In this document: piece after piece, positions 57,192 to 64,000 of the stretch
How positions within the stretch are numbered: position 1 is the first letter of the stretch
Layout: each line of letters opens with the position of its first letter
Assembly: GCF_963666025.1 (NCBI RefSeq)
Contig: NZ_OY762552.1
Location: 744,001 to 808,000 of the forward strand
Direction of reading: 5' to 3'
Length of the DNA stretch: 64,000 nucleotides
DNA from: an uncultured Methanobacterium sp.
GTDB taxonomy: Archaea > Methanobacteriota > Methanobacteria > Methanobacteriales > Methanobacteriaceae
Made by a program: the position numbers and the translations under genes
Notes under the pieces: model-generated
Told to the model about the DNA's origin: nothing
Seen by the model: the letters and a program-made list of their open reading frames with translations, nothing else
Database searches by the model: none

Positions 57192-58733
57192 CTACTTATG
57201 TTTCAATGGCTTTATAAATAGTGATATTATGAAGCTTATTAAGAATAGGATAAATACAAAGTCAAATGCAGTTTTCATGGCATTTCTAACGGTTTTATTA
57301 ACAATTGTGTATAATGTTAAGTTGTCATTCCCCTTTAAGGTATTAAAGGTGGTTGTATTTTTTTTCTCCTGAAATATTATCAGTTTTTGATCTATTTCAC
57401 TTTTGGTAAACTGGTTGGGATAAACCTGATCATATGTTGCATATAATCCGTTGATTGTTCCAATTATGAGGATAATCCCAATAATTGCAGTTCCCATGGA
57501 TGATCCCAGATTTGCACTGGTGGACATAATACCTGATGCATCGGATTGCTTATCTGAACTTGCCGAGGATAGAATTACGTTCGCAGTTAATGGCAAGGCT
57601 AAACCTAATCCCATTCCCAGAAATAAGGTTCCAGGAATAATATCAGCTACATGGGTACCCAAGTTGAACTGGTAGCTGAGATAGTAACTGGATAATAATG
57701 CAATGAAAAATCCTAGAGAAATGAGACGGTGTGGTGCAATTCGATCTGATAGTTTAGATGATGATAATGAAAAGATCAAAACTCCAATAGTTAAAGGTAG
57801 GATAGTAAGGCCTGTTGTGAATGCATCGGCACCAGTCTCTTGCTGGAAAAAAACAGGTAATATGAAGACAGCACCGGCCAGAGCCAGATTCAGCACCAGT
57901 CTGGAAAGTGTTCCCAGAGCAAAGTTTCTATTTTTAAACAGCCTTATATCAGTAAGCGGTACTTTATCTTTACTAATAACCCTTTTTTCTCTTAAATAGA
58001 ATAATATTAATAGTAATATCCCTATTCCAATCATAAATGCAGATATTTCAAAGTTTTCGTTATAATTAATTCTTAAAATTCCTATAACAAATATTAGAAG
58101 TCCTGAAGAAGATAAAAGCACTCCCCATTTGTCTAAATCTTTAAGTTTCATTGATGGCGGGAAGTATTCCAGTTTTCGGGATAATGCCAGGATAATTATT
58201 ATAACAACGAGTTCAAGTCCAAAACCCCATCTCCAACTGAAAAATGTGGCTAAAAATCCCCCTACGAGTGGTCCGACCCCTGCACCTGCTGTAGCCAGGG
58301 ATGTTCGCATCCCCAGGGCAAATTGACGGTTTTTTCCACTGTACATTCCAACGATGATTGAAGCTGTGGCTGGTGTCATCAGGGCCGCACCAACACCTTC
58401 AAAAATGGACCATCCAATTAATAACATGGTTGAATTAACACTAAAAGCGGCTATGGCTGTTCCAAACCCAAAAATAACGGCACCCGCAATGTATGCATTT
58501 TTTCTACCCACTATATCCTGCATCTTACCCCCCAGGAGCATTAATGATGCCATGGTCAGTGCATAAACACTGATTATTATCTGTATGCTGGATATATTGG
58601 TGTTGAGATCCACTACCAAATTTCCTATAGCCACGTTCATAAAGGTAGAATCAAGTGCTATGATAAATGAAGATAATGAAACAATTATAATAGCGGCCCA
58701 ACTTATTTCAGCAGGTTTAGAATTATTTACCAT
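57192..58733 (-). CDS. MFS transporter, DHA2 (EmrB/QacA) type
   Basis: 513 residues and about 14 helices. Conserved motifs: LDSTFMNVAIGNL in helix 1, GGKMQDIVGRKNAYI (motif A), and ATAGAGVGPLVGGFLATFFSWRWGF (motif C). An extended loop precedes the last helix (QEKKNTTTFNTLKGNDNLT). Probable drug or solvent efflux. The ATG at 58733 is preferred to TTG 58745. Related to, but clearly different from, the pump at 54468. Confidence 0.88.
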   Translation of the reverse strand: MVNNSKPAEISWAAIIIVSLSSFIIALDSTFMNVAIGNLVVDLNTNISSIQIIISVYALTMASLMLLGGKMQDIVGRKNAYIAGAVIFGFGTAIAAFSVNSTMLLIGWSIFEGVGAALMTPATASIIVGMYSGKNRQFALGMRTSLATAGAGVGPLVGGFLATFFSWRWGFGLELVVIIIILALSRKLEYFPPSMKLKDLDKWGVLLSSSGLLIFVIGILRINYNENFEISAFMIGIGILLLILFYLREKRVISKDKVPLTDIRLFKNRNFALGTLSRLVLNLALAGAVFILPVFFQQETGADAFTTGLTILPLTIGVLIFSLSSSKLSDRIAPHRLISLGFFIALLSSYYLSYQFNLGTHVADIIPGTLFLGMGLGLALPLTANVILSSASSDKQSDASGIMSTSANLGSSMGTAIIGIILIIGTINGLYATYDQVYPNQFTKSEIDQKLIIFQEKKNTTTFNTLKGNDNLTLYTIVNKTVRNAMKTAFDFVFILFLISFIISLFIKPLKHK

Positions 58734-58884
58734 AATATTTCTCAATATTATGTTTAGGGGATTATTATTTATTTTTTTTTAAATAATGATATGAGAATAT
58801 TTGATTAATTGGGTTACACTGTATTCTCATTGGAGATATTCTTTTAAAGAAAGATCTTGGAGTTTCATAAGATTAATGATGGGT

Positions 58885-59075
58885 TTCAGGATGCAACTTA
58901 CTAGCCGACCCCGATGACCTCCGGGAAGGTTACCTGAGGTATATTGATTAGTTAAATGTGAAAAGTTCACCAGTAAATTTCTATTTGGATGAAATCCGGT
59001 AGCTGCAACAACTTGTTGCAGGGATGAAAAAAGAGTTAAAGGAATTGAAGGGTGAGGGTTGAAGGAGGATTATTT
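58885..59075 (+). repeat. Decayed recombinase-tail fragment, copy C
   Basis: The best-preserved tail: ADPDDLREGYLRYID, a stop, LNVKSSPVNFYLDEIR, a stop, LQQLVAGMKKELKELKGEG, all in one frame (about 58903-59060). Only two internal stops, so it decayed recently or is the youngest copy. Confidence 0.75.
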
Positions 59076-59079
59076 TTTT

Positions 59080-59135
59080 TGATTATTTAGTTGGTCTTAT
59101 TGCAAGTAACTATCAAAGATTGGATAAAATGATAG
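59080..59135 (-). pseudogene. Remnant of the 3' end of a membrane-protein gene
   Basis: TATTTAGTTGGTCTTATTGC (59084-59103) parallels TATTTAGTAGCTCTTATTGC at 53550-53569, where it encodes the last residues and stop of the membrane protein 53548-54282. It follows repeat copy C just as the intact gene follows copy D, so repeat and gene end appear to have been copied together. Confidence 0.5.
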
Positions 59136-59280
59136 GCAAAATTTTATTTTTAGGAAATTTTGTTAGATATGAGTAAATATTCTATTATTATTAATTTTAT
59201 TCTATTTTATAGTAAATAGTTATTTATTACTCTAAATTGTAAAAAAAACATAATTAATTTTAAAAGGAGGATTAATAAAA

Positions 59281-59742
59281 ATGGATTTAAGTATTTTATG
59301 GCTTGTACCAATAGCTTATTTTATACATATTATTGAAGAAGGCCCAAGATTCATACCTTTCGCTATAAAGTATTACGGACAACCTAAAAACTTTAAAGAG
59401 TTCCTCGTTGGAAATATTATTCTCATGGCTTATGTTCTAATTTCAGTATCTCTTGCAATCTTTTATACCAATGAATGGACTATGGTGATAGGATTAGCCA
59501 CTGCTGCATGGATATTTACAAATTTTTTAATGCATGCATACTATACCCTACGGTATGGTGAATATTCTCCAGGTGTAGTAACTGCAAGTGCAATATACGC
59601 ACCTGTAACAGTTTTCATCTACTATAACTTTATAATATCTGGAGTACTAAGCACAACAGACATTATATTGTCCATGATCCTTGGATTTGTAATTATGTAT
59701 GTTCCAACACTTATGCAAATGAAGAGACATGGAAAAATATAG
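59281..59742 (+). CDS. HXXEE-domain membrane protein
   Basis: 153 residues and four or five helices. The defining motif HIIEE (His-x-x-Glu-Glu) is in the first helix (YFIHIIEEGPRF), and a second conserved stretch MHAYYTLRYGEYSPGVVTA is in the third. Family of unknown function; conserved charged residues in the membrane suggest a metal-dependent enzyme or channel. AAAGGAGG precedes the ATG. Confidence 0.8.
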   Translation: MDLSILWLVPIAYFIHIIEEGPRFIPFAIKYYGQPKNFKEFLVGNIILMAYVLISVSLAIFYTNEWTMVIGLATAAWIFTNFLMHAYYTLRYGEYSPGVVTASAIYAPVTVFIYYNFIISGVLSTTDIILSMILGFVIMYVPTLMQMKRHGKI

Positions 59743-59897
59743 AAAAATTAATTAAAAAAAATTTGGGAAAATATTTTTATCAGACTTCTTTAGGTATTGA
59801 TGCATGATACCAGTTTCCAGGTATCCAATCTTATTTTATATTTTTTTACTTTCAAATGCTCTTCATTAACTCATTAAATAATAACAACAGTATACAC

Positions 59898-60092
59898 TTA
59901 CGGTATCCGAGTTAAAGTGTTAGAATTAATGATATAAGGCTCGAGAAAATCATCAGGAGAAATTATCTCATATATATCAGATAATTCATTAAAGAAACTA
60001 TAGAACTCTTTTCTTATTTCCTCATCCATAAAATAATCCAATATAACTTCCAAGGCTTTATCAGGGAAGTCTACATCAAGTACATGGAGCAA
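59898..60092 (-). pseudogene. Fragment of type I restriction subunit HsdR
   Basis: DFPDKALEVILDYFMDEEIRKEFYSFFNELSDIYEIISPDDFLEPYI has the look of the helical C-terminal region of HsdR subunits. Only about 60 residues remain, with no upstream domain in frame and no hsdM or hsdS nearby. A relic at the edge of the accessory island. Confidence 0.5.
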
Positions 60093-60194
60093 GTGACAAT
60101 ATCCGAAAAAATACCCATGGCTTCCACCTTGCAGACCTCAGAGCATCTTCCACAAGCAATAAGGAAGTGTTAATAGAATCTGGTCAATAATTGA

Positions 60195-60305
60195 ACGCAT
60201 GTTAGAATAAAAGAATTTAGAATATAAAATCTGGAATAAAAAAATCTAAAAAGAAAAAACTAGAATGAAATGAATTTAGAATTAAATGATCTGAAATAAA
60301 AAAGG
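60195..60305 (-). repeat. Degenerate GAATTTAGAAT repeats 3' of the DUF3194 gene
   Basis: Variants of GAATTTAGAAT or TAGAATAAAA occur about five times in 110 bases. Another case of short repeats directly after a gene. Confidence 0.5.
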
Positions 60306-60314
60306 TAGTTGAAG

Positions 60315-60584
60315 TTATTCTGTGAACTTCTCAACCTGTCTATCAATCTCTTCCAGAGCAACCTGTGCAGCTTCATCAGCCAGGTTGTCATCTGCTTTGC
60401 AAAGTTCATCCAGGAAGAGTTCTACTTCTACATCAACATCAAGACCATCTTCTTGGTTGAATTCAACTCTTAACTCCATATCCTGGACTTCTTTTTTTGA
60501 GACCTTGGAAAAAATATAGTTTTCTGCAGCTACTGCTGCAGCTTCGGATATTTTCTCCATTTCAGGGTCGGTTAATGTTTTCAA
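60315..60584 (-). CDS. DUF3194-family archaeal protein
   Basis: 89 residues, acidic: ISEAAAVAAENYIFSKVSKKEVQDMELRVEFNQEDGLDVDVEVEL. The family is archaeal, uncharacterised and commonly next to prefoldin beta, as here (78 bases apart). TTG start at 60584 with GAGGT upstream. Confidence 0.82.
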   Translation of the reverse strand: MKTLTDPEMEKISEAAAVAAENYIFSKVSKKEVQDMELRVEFNQEDGLDVDVEVELFLDELCKADDNLADEAAQVALEEIDRQVEKFTE

Positions 60585-60662
60585 ACTTTAAACCTCTGTA
60601 ACTTAGGGTATGGTACCAATCAAGTAATTGGCCCAATTAGATACTAACCTTAGTTAGCGACC

Positions 60663-61022
<360 letters not shown>

Positions 61023-61135
61023 ATTTTCACCTCTAATTGTAAGTAAGTATAAGTTAATGACCGGTAATTCTATTTTAAGTTAATTTCTACATCAGTTAAT
61101 TCAATTATTCTAAAATATTTTCTAAATATTTAATA

Positions 61136-61414
61136 TTATATTCTTTCAATGTTTTTTAATTCTAAAATCTCATTGGAAAGCATTACCCACCTCAGATATG
61201 AATTCAGGGATGCTCTGAGGGATGGTGTGTCACGCGCAGTGATGTTGATCTTTAGAATGTTATTCTGACATTCGATCTGGGTACTGGTTCGCTCTGAGGG
61301 TGATTCCATTATTTCAGGTTCAATAGCACGAAGAACAATTTCTGCATCACTAGATGACGGAAATTCAAGTTCTATCTGACTTTCAACCTGTTTGAGAGCT
61401 TTTATCCTCATCAC
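61136..61414 (-). CDS. pcc1: KEOPS complex subunit Pcc1
   Basis: Dimerisation subunit of KEOPS, which installs t6A on ANN-decoding tRNAs. 92 residues with the beta-alpha-beta-beta-alpha pattern IELEFPSSSDAEIVLRAIEPE, STQIECQNNILKINITARDTPSLRASLNSYLRW. It overlaps the end of the Brix-domain gene by about 30 bases, so the two are co-translated. Confidence 0.85.
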   Translation of the reverse strand: MMRIKALKQVESQIELEFPSSSDAEIVLRAIEPEIMESPSERTSTQIECQNNILKINITARDTPSLRASLNSYLRWVMLSNEILELKNIERI

Positions 61415-61916
61415 CTGCTAGTTTCCATTCCTGAATGTAAATGCGTGGCCCAGTGGCCTGACCTTTTCCATCAAAAAATTCCAGTAAAGGTCGGGATTTC
61501 TGTTCACTGGTTCTGATGAGTAGAAGGTTGCAATCAGAATTTTTCCCATCAGAATTCCTTCTGGAATCTTCAGGGGGAATTGCAAATATTTCCGTGGATA
61601 AATCTTTTAAATCATCCACTTCACACCGGATACAGAGGTTATCCTTTTTCATCCTTCCCTTGGGAAGGGAAAAGTCCACAGTTACCAGTAGACTGATGAA
61701 AAGTTCTCCATCCTGGTAGAAATCCATCCGACTGGGGTTTCCATTTCTTTCAAATACCACGGTTACCCTGTCGGTTTCCATTTCCTTTGCCTTTAAAAAG
61801 ACATCCCGAAGGCTCATTTTACCACGGTTTACGCAGCGAGCTTTTAACACTCGTTCAAGACCTCGGCAGAATGTCCTGGTCCTCTGGGATGGTTTTCGGG
61901 AAGTGGTAATTAACAT
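61383..61916 (-). CDS. Brix-domain ribosome biogenesis protein
   Basis: 177 residues. Starts MLITTSRKPSQRTRTFCRGLERVL, the RNA-binding N-terminus of archaeal Imp4/Brix proteins, and contains GRMKKDNLCIRCEVDDL. Acts in rRNA processing. Its place in the pcc1-pfdB cluster is conserved in archaea. Confidence 0.85.
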   Translation of the reverse strand: MLITTSRKPSQRTRTFCRGLERVLKARCVNRGKMSLRDVFLKAKEMETDRVTVVFERNGNPSRMDFYQDGELFISLLVTVDFSLPKGRMKKDNLCIRCEVDDLKDLSTEIFAIPPEDSRRNSDGKNSDCNLLLIRTSEQKSRPLLEFFDGKGQATGPRIYIQEWKLAGDEDKSSQTG

Positions 61917-62122
61917 GAAATAACCAGAATATGATTGGGATCAAGGAATATAGGGATTTAAATAAGATCTCTGATTTAAAAAGATCTCTAATAAAATATG
62001 ATAGATATAGAGATCTGAAACAATCCTATGGACTTTAAAGAGATCTGAGAATCCAAATGGTATTTTAAATAAATCTAATGGGACCCTATTAGATTTAATA
62101 GAATCCTTAGGATAAAATCCTA

Positions 62123-62154
62123 AAGGGATAGAATCCTGAAGGGATAGAATCCTG
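62123..62154 (-). repeat. Perfect 16-bp tandem repeat 3' of rpoP
   Basis: AAGGGATAGAATCCTG twice in a row (62123-62138, 62139-62154), flanked by weaker copies (TAGAATCCTTAGGAT, GGAATCTTAAGAT). It begins about 30 bases beyond the rpoP stop. Upstream, AGATCT repeats fill 61966-62050. Confidence 0.8.
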
Positions 62155-62184
62155 ATGGAATCTTAAGATGCCATCAAAAAGATT

Positions 62185-62316
62185 TTATCTAGCTTCCACA
62201 TGTCGCCTGACCGGGGGGATCTCCTTGAAGAGAATCCTGTAACGGCAGCTGGGACATTTGGATTCTGTGTAACCTTTAATATCTACCAGTGTACCACATT
62301 TATCACATTTATACAA
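62185..62316 (-). CDS. rpoP: DNA-directed RNA polymerase subunit P
   Basis: Rpb12-like zinc-binding subunit of RNA polymerase. 43 residues: CDKCG at the N-terminus and CPSC in the middle form the zinc site, followed by RYRILFKEIPPVRRHVEAR. TTG start at 62314-62316 immediately after the L37Ae stop, with GGAGG eleven bases upstream inside the L37Ae gene. Confidence 0.92.
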   Translation of the reverse strand: MYKCDKCGTLVDIKGYTESKCPSCRYRILFKEIPPVRRHVEAR

Positions 62317-62597
<281 letters not shown>

Positions 62598-62762
62598 TGT
62601 TAGTTTGTATTTTTTTAAATTGAAAGGAATCCAGATGGTTATTCATCCAAATTACCTAGTCACTGTACGTGTTTAGATACATTGTACAACTTTGATCTTC
62701 AAATTTTTAAGATAAGAGTCTTTATTTAAGAAATTCTTGGTTAATAAAGATTCTTACCTTTT

Positions 62763-62862
62763 AAGATTTCTTACATTCAAAGACATCTCAGCTTGAAAGA
62801 CTTCTTAAATATAAGATTTCTTACATTTTAAGGCTTTTCAGCCTGTAAAATTTCTTACTTTC
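62763..62862 (-). repeat. 50-bp tandem repeat 3' of rrp42
   Basis: Units 62763-62812 and 62813-62862 both begin AAGATTTCTTACATT and share a TCAGC(T/C)TG core; shorter TTTCTTAC echoes flank them. It fills the gap between rpl37ae and rrp42. Confidence 0.7.
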
Positions 62863-62882
62863 CAAAGAAATCCTTTGGCCAT

Positions 62883-63683
62883 TTATGCTTTGGGGATAAG
62901 CTCACGAAGTTCTTTAGTCTTGGTTTGGGCTATTCCAACAGCTTTTAAGACTTCTTCACGTGTGAGTGGGACTGATCCACCTTTCTGCATGGCACAGATA
63001 CTTCCATCGGTTCGCACACCTATGGAGATTCTGGCATCTAAGACATCATCTTCTTCCAGGGAAGGATCTACCACCAGTTCTCCCCCGATCTTGGCCAGGG
63101 TGCACATGAGGGCTTGTTCTGCGATTGGAATTGGAACCATGGTTTCATAGTCAATTACTACTTCATCATTCTCAATGGTTGTGCTTGGGATTTTGGTATT
63201 CATAAGGGCGGCTAAGCTACCCAGAACTGCAGCATCCATGAGGTTGCCATCGTAATCCACAATGTGAAGGTCCAGGAATATCATCCAGACTTTCTTTCCA
63301 GGGATGATGACCATTTTTTCCAGGTCCACTACTTTCCCTTCCCGTATACAACGGTCGGTTACTCTGGACAGTTCCACTGAAGTTTCATTGGGTGGTCCTG
63401 CTTCGAAGTTAGGGGCTGCCATGGGCAGAAGTTCGGAGTTGGTTATTAAGACACCTACATTGGGCGTGTCAGGGAATGGTTCACCGATCTGGGGTTTGGC
63501 ACCTACTACTATCTGGGTGTTACCTATTTTCACCCGGGCGGAACCTTCTGCTTTTTTAATGACCCCTGCTTCCAGGCTTATTTCCCGGTACTGGTCCAGG
63601 GCTCTTCCGTCTGCTCGTTCTCCGTTCTTGACGAGGTTGGCAACGCTTTCCCTTATGATCTCTGGAACTATGCTCTGCACCAT
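62883..63683 (-). CDS. rrp42: Exosome complex component Rrp42
   Basis: RNase PH-fold subunit, non-catalytic partner of Rrp41 in the archaeal exosome ring that degrades RNA 3'-5'. 266 residues: NGERADGRALDQYREISLEAGVI, GSARVKIGNTQIVVGAKPQIGEPFPDTPN and DYETMVPIPI. Start ATG 63683 with GGTGAT upstream. Confidence 0.95.
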   Translation of the reverse strand: MVQSIVPEIIRESVANLVKNGERADGRALDQYREISLEAGVIKKAEGSARVKIGNTQIVVGAKPQIGEPFPDTPNVGVLITNSELLPMAAPNFEAGPPNETSVELSRVTDRCIREGKVVDLEKMVIIPGKKVWMIFLDLHIVDYDGNLMDAAVLGSLAALMNTKIPSTTIENDEVVIDYETMVPIPIAEQALMCTLAKIGGELVVDPSLEEDDVLDARISIGVRTDGSICAMQKGGSVPLTREEVLKAVGIAQTKTKELRELIPKA

Positions 63684-63684
63684 C

Positions 63685-64000
63685 TTAATCACCGTACCTG
63701 TTCTTTATGGCTTTTTTCTGTTCTTCGCTGATGATCTTACATCCTTTTATAGCCAGATCCAGTGCCTTCTCGAATTCATCATCAGTGAGGTGTCCGTCCA
63801 TCTGCAGCAGGGTTATATCCCCTGTACGGGGCATCATGGCAATGGGTAAGTCAGCTTCTCCTTCCTTATCTTCCCATTCTGATAAGTCCATTATAACCTG
63901 CCCATCAGCTTTACCAGCTGCACAGGCAGATACCATGTCCCTCATGGGTATTCCTGCATCGGCCAGAGCAACAGATGCTGCGGTTATACCGGCACACCTG
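63685..64000 (-). CDS. rrp41: Exosome complex catalytic component Rrp41, 5' part outside the window
   Basis: C-terminal 104 residues are visible, reading CAGITAASVALADAGIPMRDM, then AGKADGQVIMDLSEWEDKEGEADLPIAMMPRTGDITLLQMDG. The catalytic Asp region (EGEADLP) is intact. Stop TAA one base before the rrp42 start. Confidence 0.95.
   Translation of the reverse strand, partial: RCAGITAASVALADAGIPMRDMVSACAAGKADGQVIMDLSEWEDKEGEADLPIAMMPRTGDITLLQMDGHLTDDEFEKALDLAIKGCKIISEEQKKAIKNRYGD

Overview
The window reads as an AT-rich chromosome segment from a hydrogenotrophic methanogen of the order Methanobacteriales, most likely Methanobacterium or a close relative. Supporting signs are [Fe]-hydrogenase (Hmd) with its complete maturation gene set, an McrD-type protein, a predicted pseudomurein-active transglutaminase, and archaeal core genes (exosome, prefoldin, KEOPS Pcc1, L37Ae, RpoP). 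Ribosome-binding sites of the GGAGG/GGTGAT type and TTG/GTG starts are common. Species cannot be settled from sequence alone.

Layout. 1-5.2 kb: an acetyltransferase, a frameshifted extra cbiM, then cbiMNQO, a Co/Ni ECF importer whose ATPase has an unusual histidine-repeat tail. 5.3-20.7 kb: hcgF, hcgE, hcgD, hcgC, hcgB, hcgA and hmd on the minus strand, an orphan mcrD, then on the plus strand an FdhA/FdhB/MvhD-like trio, the Hmd paralogue hmdII, and hcgG. Together these make the FeGP cofactor, the enzyme that uses it, and a probable electron-transfer partner module. 17.9-27 kb also holds three TPR proteins (two interrupted by single-base frameshifts), a lipoprotein, an HTH regulator and a phosphoesterase. 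27-34.4 kb: a LonA protease, an ArsR regulator, and a five-gene operon in which two paralogous bactofilin-like proteins flank an ABC-2 exporter behind a YhbD-like regulator. 34.5-40.1 kb: an unknown protein, a split glutathione-synthesis pair (GshA plus ATP-grasp ligase), and a cell-surface-type phosphoesterase. 40.4-60 kb: an accessory island of methyltransferases, TetR and HxlR regulators, a flavin-type oxidoreductase, a wall-lytic protein, a His-repeat membrane protein, an alkylsulfatase, an ABC exporter, two drug-type MFS pumps and unknown membrane proteins. 60.3-64 kb: a conserved archaeal information-processing cluster.

Two patterns run across many genes and are not explained by ordinary annotation. 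First, the island from 42.5 to 59.1 kb is punctuated by about eight decayed fragments of a single coding sequence, probably the 3' end of a tyrosine recombinase gene, all in plus orientation and lying between accessory genes. Second, many genes carry short tandem duplications of their own 3' ends, in several cases repeating the stop codon (hmdII, mcrD, gshA, lon, and a TPR gene). I saw no CRISPR array, rRNA or tRNA gene.
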